A stretch of DNA of 64,000 nucleotides from Okapia johnstoni (taxonomy: Eukaryota; Chordata; Mammalia; Artiodactyla; Giraffidae): contig JAGTYA010000024.1 of NCBI GenBank assembly GCA_024291935.2, forward strand, positions 9,424,001-9,488,000, in the 5' to 3' direction. This document shows, piece by piece, positions 22,607 through 33,232 of the stretch. How positions within the stretch are numbered: the first letter of the stretch is position 1; the number at the start of each line of letters is the position of its first letter. The notes under the pieces were generated by a model. It ran no database searches and had not been told where the DNA came from. It saw only the letters and a list, made by a program, of their open reading frames with translations. Both the position numbers and the translations under genes were made by a program.

Positions 22607-23767
22607 TTGAAGACATTACTCCACTGAGTATTGGCATCTTCAGTTGCTGTTGAGAAGTCAGCTGTCAGTCTAATTGTCATTGACTTGGAGGTGGTCTGTC
22701 TTATCTTATTTCTCTGGCTGCTTTTTGGACCTTCTTTTTTCTTTGGTGTTTTGCAGTTTCATTATAACATGTTTACGTGATAGAGTTGCCAAAAAAAAAA
22801 AATTACAGGATGCCCACTTAAATTAAAATTTTCGATAAACAATTATATTTTTAGTATAATATGTTCCAAATATTGCATGGAACGTGCTTTTACTAGAAAA
22901 AATTCATTCTTTATCTGAAATTCATACTTAACTAGGAATATCGTAGTTTTCTTTGCTCAACCTGGTAACATTATTGGGTGTTCATTTCTTTATTTACCCT
23001 GCTTAGTCTTTTTTAGATTCTTAAATCTATGGCTATTTACCTTCATTATTTATAGATATTTCTCAGAGATGATAGTTGATTCAACAGTCATCTCTTCAAA
23101 TATTGTCTCTGCCATATTCTTTCTCCTCCCTCCTTCTGTAACCATGATTAGATATATGTTACAGCTTTTCATACTATGTTCCATGTGTCTTAATCTCTGA
23201 TATTTTCTACTCCTGTGATTTCTGTTTTATTCTTCAATTGGTTCTAATTCACTGTTAAAGTCATCTACTGAGTTTTAAATTTCAGTCTTCATGTTCTTCC
23301 TTTTTAAAAGTTCCTTTTTTGAATCCATGAAGCCATTTTTATAGACACTCACTAGTTACTTATATTTCCAAATACCCTGTTAAAATATGATTAAATATGT
23401 TAAAATCATTTTAAGCGGCATGTCTGATAATTCTAGTGTTTGAGGTCTTTGTGGGTCTGAGTCTACTACCTGTTGTTTCTGCTGACTCTTGTTCTGGATG
23501 CCTGGTTTCCTTGTGTGTCTTGTGATTGTGACCATGAGCTCATATATCAGAGCTTTACCTTTGGGTAATTTTTGAGACTGTGTTGGAGGTCAATTTCTAC
23601 AAGGGATGTGCATTAACTTCTGCCAGGAGCCTGTGGTTATTACCGGCTCGAGACCACTTTAAACTAAACTCTTGGCTTGGTATTTTTGGACCACCCAAGT
23701 AGAGTGAATTTAGGCTGCAAAGCCTCTTATTAGGGTTGGCTTGTAGTTACAAATTCTGAGACAGACT

Positions 23768-23781
23768 CCCCCCCCCCCCCC
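23768..23781. repeat. (C)14 homopolymer
   Basis: Fourteen consecutive C on the plus strand. Length is prone to sequencing error. Confidence 0.9.
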
Positions 23782-24439
23782 GCTTCCACTCATTGCTGGT
23801 GTTCAGTATAAGCAATTTGCCTGTAATCCCCAGAGCGTAGAGGGCAGGGTGGTTTTGGACTAGGCCACCTTGACACCAATGTATATAAACTCTTTGGGCT
23901 TTATGCTGAGGGTTTTTCCCCTTAGAGTTCTCACTTTGGGTGGGCTCTGAGTTTTGTCTCCCACCTGTACCCCATGCAGCTTTGGAATAACATTAACCTC
24001 TCTGGGTGCCACTGTTCACTTAGTTTTTGGTTCTGATAGGCATCAGCTTCTGGAGACTTAGTTGATGCAGTTATTTTTTTTCCTAGCTGGCAAGTTTGGT
24101 TAGTTTTGGTTGGAGAGTCTAAAGAGTGTTTTAGTGCAGCATCCTGCTGGAAACGCAAGACCCTCATTTTCCCTGTTAGCAATTTTTTAGTGAAAACCTG
24201 TGAAATTAGCTTCTGGGTGGTTTTCTCTTCTAATATGATATTGTTTTTGGACAGACAAGCAGAAGACATGGTCAGATGTAGTAATCACTTTACTGAATCT
24301 TTAATGTGGGCTAGCATGTTTATTCATTCATTCACTCATCATTCTTAAAGGCCTCTATTAGAGGATAGGCTTTTTGTTAGGTCCTGGGGATTCAGGCAGA
24401 CTCCACCCCTGCCCACTGTCATGAGGCTCACAGTTCAGT

Positions 24440-24850
24440 AACTTGAACTTACAGCACTGTGCTAAGCACTTTGTTTTTTAAATTTTTTAATTTGGCTGTA
24501 CGTGGTCTTAGTTGTGGTATGTGAACTCTCAGGCACAGCATTCAAGGTCTTAGTCGAGGCTTCCACGGTCTGGTTCTCTGACCATGGAGAGAACTCGGGT
24601 GCCCGATATTGGGAGTGTGGAGTCCTAGCCACTGGACCACTGGGGAAGTCTTATACACAGTATTTAATTTAATTCTCATCACAACCCTGTGGGTTGTAAA
24701 CAATTCTTTTATAGATCAGGAGAAGAAGGCACAGAAAAATTACGTAAGTTTGTAATATGTAATTACAAAATTACATAATTACGTAAGTGACGAAGTCAGA
24801 CAGCTAGTAAGAAGGGGATCAGGTCTATCTGGCTACAAAGCCTTTGTCTT
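24440..24850 (-). repeat. MIR SINE split by a CHR insertion
   Basis: The left piece 'cactgtgctaagcactttg' and right piece 'ctcatcacaaccctgtgggt' with 'tttatagatcaggagaagaa' form one antisense MIR around the CHR element. Confidence 0.75.
24473..24652 (-). mobile_element. CHR-type SINE
   Basis: Reversed head 'cctagccactggaccactgg' and body 'ggctgtacgtggtcttagtt'. Confidence 0.85.
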
Positions 24851-24854
24851 TAAC

Positions 24855-25430
24855 ATTATGCTCTTTGTTATGCCAAGAGAGGGCACTGTTGGGTATGCCA
24901 GGAAGAGAGGGCACTTTCTTTCTCACATATGTGGAGGGGTATGTAAGTAGAAGCCATTGTTAGTTTTCTTAGGAAGAATATGGGTGACAGTTTAGGTTAA
25001 CTCATGATCAGAGCTTAGATTGCCAAGACACAGGACTGAGCAGATGAAACCTCTGTTTTGGGACCTCCATAGTCATTTGTATCACACGATACTGTTGTTG
25101 GATGTGGAAGACAACCAGGAAGAGGGAATTAGTAGCATCCAGAGAGGTGTCTTGAGGTTGTGGTGCTGTTGTTGTCACTTACTTCTGGAAAATGCACCCT
25201 GCATAGCAATAGTGTTGGAAGCCAAGTCTGTCCTTGATGTGAGGCTAGCTGGTTCCCTGGATATGAACACTTGCGTTTCCTTGCTTGTTAGACTGTCAAA
25301 CTTCCTGAGGGTCAAGCCTGGGTCACTCGCACCCCCATACGTCCTGCAGCATCCAGAGGAATACTAGCTGAATTCACAAATAAAAGGAAATAAACTCCTC
25401 TGCCCTCAGTAATTCTGTTGAAAAAAATTT
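24855..25430. other. Unassigned sequence
   Basis: A direct duplication of a block around AGAGAGGGCACT lies at about 24877-24916. A 115-codon plus-strand frame at 25020-25367 has no recognised domain and no gene context, so I do not call it. Confidence 0.4.
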
Positions 25431-25435
25431 GAAAG

Positions 25436-27265
25436 TAAGTAAAAAGCAAGGGAGAGGAGAGGGAAAGCTACATCCAATTAAGCGCAGAGTTCCAAAGAGT
25501 AGCTAGAGGAGACAAGAAGGCCTTCTTCAGTGAGCAGTGCTGAATAATAGAAGAAAGCAACAAAAAGGGAAAGACTAATCTCTTCAGGAAAACTGGAAAC
25601 ATCAAGGGAACATTTCGCCCAAAGATGGGCACAATAGAGGATAAAAATGGTAGAGACTTAGTAGGGGCTGAAGAGATCAAGATGAGATGGAAAGAATACA
25701 TGGACGAACGGTATAAAAAAGATCTTAATGAATGGGATGACTGCGATGGAGTGGTTCCAGAGCCAGACATTCTGGAGTGTGAAGTCAAGTGGGCCTCGAG
25801 AAGTACTGCTGTTAATAAAGCTGGTGGAGGCGATGAAATTCTAGCAGAACTACTCAAATATGGACAATGCCATCCAGGTGTTGCATTCATTATGTCAGCA
25901 AATTTGGAAGACCCAGCAGTGACCACAGAGCTGGAAAAGGTCAATCCTCATCCCAATTCCAAAGAAGGGTAGTACCAAGGAATGTGCTAACCATTAGACA
26001 ATTGCACTCATCTCCCAGGCTAGTAAGGTCATGCTTAAAATCTTGCATGCTAGGCTTCAGCATTATGCAAACCAAGAACTTCCAGATGTCCAAGCTGGGT
26101 TTACAAACGGAAAAGGAACTAGAGATCAAATTACCAACATTTGCTGGATTATAGAAAAAGCAAGGGAATTTCAGAAAAAGCATCTATCTCTGTTTCATTG
26201 ACTGCGCTAAAGCCTTTGACTGTATGGATAATGAAAAACTGTGGAAAGCTCTTAGAGAGATAGGAATACCAGACCATCTTACCTGTCTCCTCAGAAACCT
26301 GTATGCGGTCAAGAAGCAACAGTTAGAACCCTGTATGGAACAACTGATTGGTTCAAGATTGAGAAAGGAGTATGACAGGGCTGTCACCCTGTTTGTTTAA
26401 CCTATACGCTGAGCACATCATGTGAAATGCCAGCCTGGATGAATTACAAGCTGGAATCAAGATAGGGGGGAGAAATATCAACAACCTCAGATATGCAAAT
26501 GATACTACTTTAATGGCAGAAAACGAAGAGGAACTCTTGATGAGGGTGAAGGAGGAAAGTGAAAGAGCCGCATAAGACTAAATATTAAAAAAACTAAGAT
26601 CACGCATCCGGCCCCATTACTACTTGGCAAATAGAAGGGGAAAATGTGTAAGTAGTGACAGATTTCCTCTTCTTGGGCTCCAAAATCACTGCAGATGGTG
26701 ACTGCAGCCATGAAATCAGAAGATAATTGCTTCTTAGCAAGAAAGTGATGACAAACCTAGACGGTGTGTTGAAAAGCAGAGACATTACTCTGCTGACAAG
26801 GGTCCATATAGTCAAGGCTATGGTCTTCCCAGTGGTCACATACAGTTGTGAGAGCTGGACCATAAAGAAGGCAGAATGCCAAAGAATTCATGCCTTCAAA
26901 CTGTGGTGCTGGAGAAGACTCCTGGAAGTTCCCTGGACAGCAAGGAGACCAACCCAGTCAATCTTAAGGGAGATCAACCCTGAATATTCACTGGAAGGAC
27001 TGATGCTGAAGCTGAAGCTCCTGTATTTTGGTCATCTGATGTGAACAGATGAGTCATTGGGCAAGTCCTTGATGCTGGGAAAGATTGAGGGCAGGAGGAG
27101 AAGAGCGTGTCAGAGATGGCTGGATGGCATCGCTGATGCAATGGACATGAACTTGGGCAAACTCCAGGAGATGGTGAGGGACAGGGAGATGTGGCGTGCT
27201 GAAGTCCATTGGGTTGCAAAGAGTCAGACACGACTGGGAGACTGAAACACAACAACAACAACAAC
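25436..27265 (+). mobile_element. BovB (RTE) LINE, decayed reverse transcriptase
   Basis: About 1.8 kb of BovB ORF2 from the region before the RT domain to the 3' end, on the plus strand. Conserved blocks are readable across several frames: KMGTIEDKNG, 'SILECEVKWA'-like text near 25770, the RT active-site region near 26489-26503, and the C-terminal [11 protein letters not shown]. Many stops and frameshifts are present. The active-site aspartate pair reads Y-A-N-D (26492-26503), so the first catalytic Asp is changed to Asn. The element ends in a (CAA)n-type tail. The 5' endonuclease region is absent. Non-functional. Confidence 0.92.
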
Positions 27266-27269
27266 TTTT

Positions 27270-27555
27270 TTATATTGTATATAAGGTACAAATATTTAAA
27301 ATAGCATATAAATAGTATTTCTATGGGTTTTAAAAGTTCATGGTAGAAATTTCATAAATATTAGAAATATAATGATGAAAAGACCATCTCCTGAAGTCCC
27401 CTCAACCTCTCCCCACCCCCAGCATCCCTTACTCCAGGAAAGCTGGCACTAATGTTTTGGTGGATTGCATTACAGTCTTTTAAAGGCAGGCCTGGGACCT
27501 GGGACCCTTTGCAGCAGTGCTGCAAAGCTTGCACCTGGACATACCTTTCCTGGAG
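27270..27555. other. Unassigned AT-rich spacer between BovB copies
   Basis: No gene or confident repeat between the plus-strand BovB tail and the LTR-like block. Confidence 0.4.
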
Positions 27556-27559
27556 CTAC

Positions 27560-27899
27560 AAAATACAAAGAAACTATATGGGACTAAAAATAGCTGCATG
27601 CATACCCAGTTGGGGCAAATTCTGGACCAAAAGATACAAAGACAAAAGAACACCCAACTACCATTTCTGAAGAGCAAAGAAACTGGGTATTGGGAGGAAA
27701 GCAAGGTACTGTACATGTCCCCACTGCAAAGGGGTGGGCAAACCACCTAAGCCACTCCTATAGTCCCACCCCTGGACATACCCCTATCCTCAACCCATAT
27801 GAGGAAAGAGCAAACCCCACTCCCACCGCCACCCACCACTGCCCTGGGAGCCAGCAAAGGAACAGGTTACTTGTTTTCACTCCTTCCTGCAGCTGGCCC
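27560..27899 (+). mobile_element. Unnamed LTR-like sequence
   Basis: Repeat-like style with motifs such as 'gcaaaggggtgggcaaacca' and 'cccatatgaggaaagagc'. After the BovB insertion, 29690-29735 ('ttggataaggtcaagagctc', 'tggtcggtatca') could be its 3' end. The family was not identified and no TG...CA termini were confirmed. Confidence 0.35.
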
Positions 27900-29690
27900 A
27901 GTTCAGTTCAGTCCCTCAGTTGTGTCCGACTCTTTGCGACCCCATGAATCTCAGCACGCCAGGCCTCCCTCTCCATCACCAACTCCCGGAGACTACCCAA
28001 ACTCATGTCCATCGAGTTGGTGATGCCATCCAACCATCTCATCCTCTGTCGTCCCCTTCTCCTCCTGCCCATAATCCTTCCCAGCATCAGAGTCTTTTCC
28101 AATGAGTCAGCTCTTTGCATGAGGTGGCCAAAGTATTGGAGTTTCAGCTTCAACATCAGTCCTTCCAATGAACACCCAGGACTGATCTCCTTTAGGATGG
28201 ACTGGTTGGATCTCCTTGCAGTCCAAGGGACTCTCAAGAGTCTTCTCCAATACCACAGTTCAAAAGCATCAATTCTGCGGTGCTCAGCTTTCTTCACCGT
28301 CCAACTGTCACATCCATACATGACCACTGGAAAAACCATAGCCTTGACTAGATGGACCTTTGTTGACAAAGTAATGTCTCTGCTTTTTAATATGCTGTTT
28401 AGGTTGGTCATAACTTTCCTTCCAAGGAGTAAGCGTCTTTTAATTTCATGGCTGCAATCACCATCTGCAGTGATTTTGGAGCCCCCCAAAATAAAGTCTG
28501 ACACTGTTTCCACTGTTTCCCCATCTATTTCCCATGAAGTGATGGGACCAGATGCCATGATGTTAGTTTTCTGAATGTTGAGCTTTAAGCCAACTTTTTC
28601 ACTCTCCTCTTTCACTTTCATCAAGAGGCTTTTTAGTTCCTCTTCACTTTCTGCCATAAGGGTGGTGTCATCTGCATATCTGAGGTTATTGATATTTCTC
28701 CCAGCAATCTTGATTTCAAATTGTGCTTCTTCCAGCCCAGCGTTTCTCATGATGTACTCTGCATATAAGTTAAATAAGCAGGGTGACAATATACAGCCTT
28801 GACATACTCCTTTTCTTATTTGGAACGAGTCTGTTTTTCCATGTCCAGTTCTAAATGTTGCTTCCTGACCTGCATACAGGTTTCTCAAGAGACAGGTCAG
28901 ATGGTCTGGTATTCCTATCTCTTTCAGAATTTTCCACAGTTTATAGTGATCCACAGAGTCAAAGGCTTTGGCATAGTCAATAAGGCAGAGATAGATGTTT
29001 TTCTGGAACTCTCTTGCTTTTTTGATGATCCAATGAATGTTGGAAATTTGATCTCTGGTTCCGCTGCCTTTTCTAAAACCAGCTTGAACATCTGGAAGTT
29101 CACGGTCACATATTGCTGAAGCCTGGCTCGGAGAATTTTGAGCATTACTTTACCAGCGTGTGAGATGAGTACAATTGTGCGGTAGTTTGAGCATTCTTTG
29201 GCATTGCCTTTCTTTGGGATTGGAATGAAAACTGACCTTTTCCAGTCCTGTGGCCACTGCTGAGTTTTCCAGATTTGCTGGCATATTGAGTGCAGCACTT
29301 TCACAGCATCATCTTTGAGGATTTGAAATAGCTCCACTGGAATTCCATCACCTCCACTAGCTTTGTCCATAGTGATGCTTTCTAAGGCCCACTTGACTTC
29401 ACATTCCAGGATGTCTGGCTCTAGGTGAGTGATCACATCATCGTGATTATCTGGGTCATGAAGATCTCTTTTGTACAGTTCTTCTGTGTATTTTTGCCAC
29501 CTCTTCTTAATATCTTCTGCTTCTGTTAGGTCCATACCATTTCTGTCCCTTATCGAGCCCATCTTTGCATGAAATGTTCGCTTGGTATCTCTAATTTTCT
29601 TGAAGAGATCTCTAGTCTTTCCCAGAAGCACCACTAAAGCCTTGCCTGAATTTCTTGTCTGGTCTCTAGTCAATTTCTATTGATTGGATA
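27900..29690 (-). mobile_element. BovB (RTE) LINE, 5'-truncated, relatively young
   Basis: A 1.79 kb minus-strand copy that begins before the RT domain and ends at the 3' CTGAA tail (27904-27916). Two long frames cover nearly all of it. It lacks the N-terminal endonuclease and the promoter-bearing 5' end. It lies opposite the plus-strand BovB copy at 25436-27265, making a long inverted repeat. Confidence 0.95.
27908..29673 (-). pseudogene. BovB ORF2 reverse transcriptase pseudogene (two frames, one frameshift)
   Basis: The protein would be the RTE-clade reverse transcriptase that copies the LINE RNA at the target site. The upstream frame (29673 to 28924, 249 codons) carries the thumb-proximal and first RT blocks, including KRSVFIPIPKKGN and the SNYRTI block. 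The downstream frame (28954 to 27908, 348 codons) carries [20 protein letters not shown], the catalytic Y-A-D-D (28667-28678) and the C-terminal zinc-knuckle-like region with CESW-type text changed to CDSW. The frames overlap. The shift seems to arise from one missing base near 29104-29106, judged from where the upstream frame stops matching the family. There is no endonuclease domain. Dead as an autonomous element. Confidence 0.88.
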
Positions 29691-29691
29691 A

Positions 29692-30535
29692 GGTCAAGAG
29701 CTCTGGTCGGTATCATTTTTTTCTACCTATGACAATACTGGCTTCCTGCCGCCTATATAATTTGCTACTCTGTGCTTATCACTCAGGAGTCTTTGGAAGC
29801 CTTTCCCAAATCCTTAAATATTCTTCAAGGATACAATCTTGAATGGCTGTTGGATGTTTCAGACCTTTTGAGGTTTGAGCTGGTAAGAGCTGGACTGCAC
29901 AGAGAACCTACCATAGGGCCTGTGGGATCTGGGAGGTTGGAAGCAGACCGTCTCCATCTCTGCTGTGGCTGTCGCATTTCATGGAACATCCACTCTGTGC
30001 CTGGGCTCTGGGTGGCAGGCAACCCACCCCTCCACCCCCCCATAACTCTCTGCCGAAAGTTCCTTGGAGATAGAAGCTTTGGAAGGTGCAGAGAGGTGAA
30101 GTGACTTTCTGAGGGGCAGACAGCTAGAAAATGGTGAACGATTATGTCTATTTCTAAGCCTCCTGCACTGGTTTGCAACACCGTTGCTGGCAGTTGAAGG
30201 AGCTGTTGTACACGCCAGGAAGAAGGAAATAGTAACATCTGAAGCAGTACCCTGTGGTTGGCTGCTGTTGGGGCCACCCTGGGAGGGGAGAATTGGAAGC
30301 TTACTCAGTGTGTTACAGCCCCAGCTTCCCATCTGAATACTCACGGCCTGGCCCGTCTCCCTGCTCCACACGTTAGCTGTGAGGTTAACTGGCTTGGATC
30401 ACAAGTTCATGGCTGGCTCTCTCCTCAGGGTGACAGAGGAGCCCCTGGTGGGAGACAAGCAGAAAGGGGACGAGAAGCTGGGGGGACCCAGGCAGTGAAC
30501 CATCTCTGCCTATGCTTCTGTCTTAAAGAGCCTTT
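29692..30535. other. Unassigned sequence with a possible degraded MIR
   Basis: A weak antisense MIR pattern ('gcagagaggtgaagtgactt', 'cagacagctagaaaatgg') lies at about 30085-30140. The rest is unassigned. Overlapping frames on both strands (up to 150 codons) show no domain. Confidence 0.4.
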
Positions 30536-30539
30536 GGTG

Positions 30540-30880
30540 GTTCATTAGCATGAAGTAGAGGATAATTAGTTGACTAATTATGAAGGGGGAAGTTTCCCCC
30601 CCACAAGCTATCCAGTTACATCCAGGGACACAGAGTGTTGTCCTCTCCAAGACCTTTCCCGCTATTGTTCTTCTCCAGAGACTAGGGGTTTCTCGCCTGT
30701 ATGATAAAGGCTCCTATCTGTGCCAATGGTGACACCATTTATCACCCTCAAAAACTGCGCCAAGAACACTGGGTGGGGGGGTTATTGTGCGCAGTAACGG
30801 CTATTACATGAATCGGCATTCCTTTCCAGCCACAGGCTTAAAAACTTCCTGGTTATAATTAGAACCATTTCTAAGTGTTC
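30540..30880. promoter_or_regulatory. Candidate conserved non-coding element with two adjacent palindromes
   Basis: A non-repetitive block. Positions 30562-30581 form a perfect 9-2-9 inverted repeat (ATAATTAGT, TG, ACTAATTAT) holding two TAATTA homeodomain cores. Positions 30585-30600 form a perfect 7-2-7 inverted repeat (GGGGGAA, GT, TTCCCCC). Further on are a 'ctgtatgataaagg' block, a CpG-retaining 'cagtaacggctattacatga' and a 'gttataattagaacc' block. Enhancer function is inferred. Confidence 0.45.
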
Positions 30881-30884
30881 TGAC

Positions 30885-31186
30885 ACATTCAGGGGGGCTG
30901 CCCAGAGCTCGCTGAGCTGTGGGGAGCAGAGCCGGAAAGCTGGGTTCTAATCCCGCCCTTGGCTGCTGTGGCTGTTAGCTCTGCTTCATTGGGAACCTCA
31001 GGATTGGGAGTCCTTGGACCATGAAAGAGAGAGTTGCTTCCTCGAAGGTCACCCCTCCCACCCCCATCACATCTTGATTTTCTTTCAGGGCTTCTCTCCC
31101 TTTCTGCTGGGGAGTCAGGGGTGGTAAGTTTGGAGGGTTAATGCCAGCCTGACCCCATCAAATGTTTGGATTATGCTGCGATGTGC
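30885..31186. other. Unassigned sequence
   Basis: Nothing recognised between the conserved-element candidate and the BovA fragment. Confidence 0.4.
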
Positions 31187-31262
31187 AGTGCTGTGCTGAG
31201 TCACTCAGTCGTGTCTGACTCTTTGTGACCCCATGGACTATAGCCTGCCGGCTCCTCTGTGG
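31187..31262 (-). mobile_element. BovA-derived SINE fragment
   Basis: 'gagtcactcagtcgtgtctg' and 'gaccccatggactatagcct' with both ends truncated. Confidence 0.85.
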
Positions 31263-31428
31263 TTTCAAGAATATTACATACATGGAATTATGCAGTATTC
31301 AGTCTTTTGGGATTGACTTGTTTCATGCATCATAGTTCTCTGGAGATTGATCCAGATTGTCCTGTGTGTCATTCGCTGGGTATACTACTGCGTATCAATA
31401 GTTCCTTTTTACTGGTGTGTAGTGTTCC

Positions 31429-31640
31429 AAGGTGGTGCAGTGGTAAAGAATCTGCCTGCCAATGCAGGAGATGCAAGAGAAACTGGGTTTGATCCCTGAG
31501 TGGGTAAGATCCTCTAGAGGAGGAAATGGCAGCCCACTCCAGTATTCTTGCCTGGAAAATTCCATGGACAGAGAAGCCTGGCGATCTGTACAGTCCATGG
31601 CGTTGCAAAGAGTTGGACACTATTGAGCACACACAGACAT
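31429..31640 (+). mobile_element. Bov-tA SINE with an unusually long flanking duplication
   Basis: tRNA-like head ('aaggtggtgcagtggtaaag') then BovA half. Flanks 31404-31428 and 31650-31674 match at 21 of 25 positions, and the similarity runs further left. Confidence 0.92.
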
Positions 31641-31725
31641 TATCAATATCCTTTTTATCAGTGTGTGGTGTTCCCATGGTATGGATATACTGCAGTTTGT
31701 TGAACTGTTTACCTATTAAAGGACG

Positions 31726-31950
31726 AGCCTGGTGGGCTGCTGTCCATGGGGTCTCGAAGAGTCGGACACGACTGAGCGACTTCACTTTCACTTTTCACTT
31801 GCATGCATTGGAGAAGGAAATGGCAACCCACTCCAATGTTCTTGCCTGGAGAATCCCAGGGACGGGGGAGCCTGGTGGGCTGCTGTCTATGGGGTCGCAC
31901 AGAGTCGGACACGACTGAAGCGCCTTAGCAGCAGCAGCAGCAGCAGCAGA
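31726..31950 (+). mobile_element. Bov-A2 SINE with (CAG)7 tail
   Basis: A partial first BovA monomer, the linker 'cactttcacttttcacttgc', a second complete monomer, then seven CAG units at 31928-31949. First monomer 5'-truncated. Confidence 0.93.
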
Positions 31951-32374
31951 TTGTTTCCAGTTTTTGGCTGTTACCAGTAAAAATGTTATAATCATTCAGG
32001 TAGAGTTCTTTTGTGTGTGAGTGTAAGTTTTCATTTCTCTGGGATAAATGCCCAGAAGTGCAATTGTTGGGTCATATGTTAATTGCATGTTCAGTTCTTA
32101 AAGAAACTGCCAAACTCTTTTCCACAATGCGTGCACCATTTTACATTCTTAACAGCAGTGTACGAGGGATTGTTTCTCTGCATCTTCATCAGCATCTGGT
32201 GTTGTCACTATTTTTTATTTTAACTATTTTAACTATTCTGGAAAGTGTGTAGTAATATCTGATTGTGGTTTGTAAGTTGCCTTTCCCTAATGTTTAATGA
32301 TGTTGAAGATCTTTTCATGTGCTGATCGGCCATCTGTAGATCCTCTTTGGTGAAATCTCAAGCAGTTTTGATGG

Positions 32375-32825
32375 GCAGTGCTTGGTCACATACCAGGCCT
32401 CATCCATCCCTCTGCCCAAGAAAGTAGGCTCTCTCTCTCTCGACAGTTCTGCTTGTCAGTGAACAGGTCCTGCTTAGGTCAAACTAATGCATTGGGAACA
32501 TGCCCTGTGCCCATTTGTAGACCTTTTGTTATTTGTAGCCTCTACAGTAACTTAAACTAGGCAGTGTGATACGATGGCTTTATCTATCAGGAGCACCCTG
32601 GCTGGTGCTGGTGTCTCTGAGTGAGGCTGTGACGGAGCAGAAAGCGAGCAGAGAGGAGAGGCCCCCTCCCTCCTCTCCCAGCCTTGCAGACTCTCTTTAC
32701 CCACTTCATGGCAGGGCCTGCTGGCAGAACCGATGCAGGCTTCTGAGTCCCCACCCGTGTCACAGAACAGCTAGAGAAGTGCAGGGTTTGAGTGAGAGAT
32801 ATTAGGTCTGTGACTGGCCTCACAG
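32375..32825. other. Unassigned sequence
   Basis: No repeat or exon recognised. Frames on both strands lack domain features. Confidence 0.4.
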
Positions 32826-32829
32826 CCAA

Positions 32830-33022
32830 GAACCCTGGCTCTGGAATCAGACATGCCTGGATTGCAATTCTGGCTCTTTCCAGCTTTATAGTTTGGAGCG
32901 GTCACTTTACCTCACTGAGGCTCAGTTGTCCTAGAGGTGAAATGAGGATAAAATCCCACAATGAAGAACAGGGGCTTACATGAGAGAATGTACGTGAAGC
33001 AGTTAACGCTGTGCCTGGTACA
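32830..33022 (+). repeat. MIR SINE
   Basis: 'tctggaatcagacatgcctg', 'ctcactgaggctcagttgtc' and 'gctgtgcctggtacatt' follow MIR order. The 3' part abuts the Bov-tA insertion. Confidence 0.85.
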
Positions 33023-33232
33023 TTATTGTTTAGTCCCCAAGTCATGTCCGACTCATTTGCGACCCCATGGACTGTAGTCTGCCAGGTTTCTTGTCCATGG
33101 GATTTCCCAGGCTAGAATACTGGAGAGGGTTACCATTTCCTTCTCCAGGGGATCTTCCCAACCCAGGGATCGAACCCCCATCTGCTGCATTGCAGGCGGG
33201 TTCTTTACCACTGAGCCACCTGGGAAGACCCA
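33022..33232 (-). mobile_element. Bov-tA SINE
   Basis: BovA half first, reversed tRNA head last ('ccactgagccacctgggaag'). The 8-bp direct repeat cctggtac at 33014-33021 and 33233-33240 marks the insertion in the MIR 3' end. Confidence 0.93.

Larger units (their letters stand above)
22155..24300 (-). mobile_element. Old L1M / HAL1-like element, antisense
   Basis: Blocks 'cttatttctctggctgcttt', 'tcatctcttcaaatattgtc', 'ctgataattctagtgtttga' and 'gtctactacctgttgtttct' follow a known order in old L1-type elements. It is broken by a Bov-tA at 22299-22606. The exact subfamily and right boundary are unclear. Confidence 0.65.
31263..32370 (-). mobile_element. Old L1 (L1M-type) 3' UTR carrying two Bov SINEs
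   Basis: L1M antisense landmarks: 'gggattgacttgtttcatgc', 'atgccccagaag'-type text near 32050, 'actgccaaactcttttccac', and 'aatgatgttgaagatctttt'. Bov-tA (31429-31640) and Bov-A2 (31726-31950) interrupt it. Confidence 0.82.

Noticed and set aside
25020..25367. 115-codon open frame as a small gene
   Set aside because: No recognisable domain, no promoter or splice evidence, and length compatible with chance.
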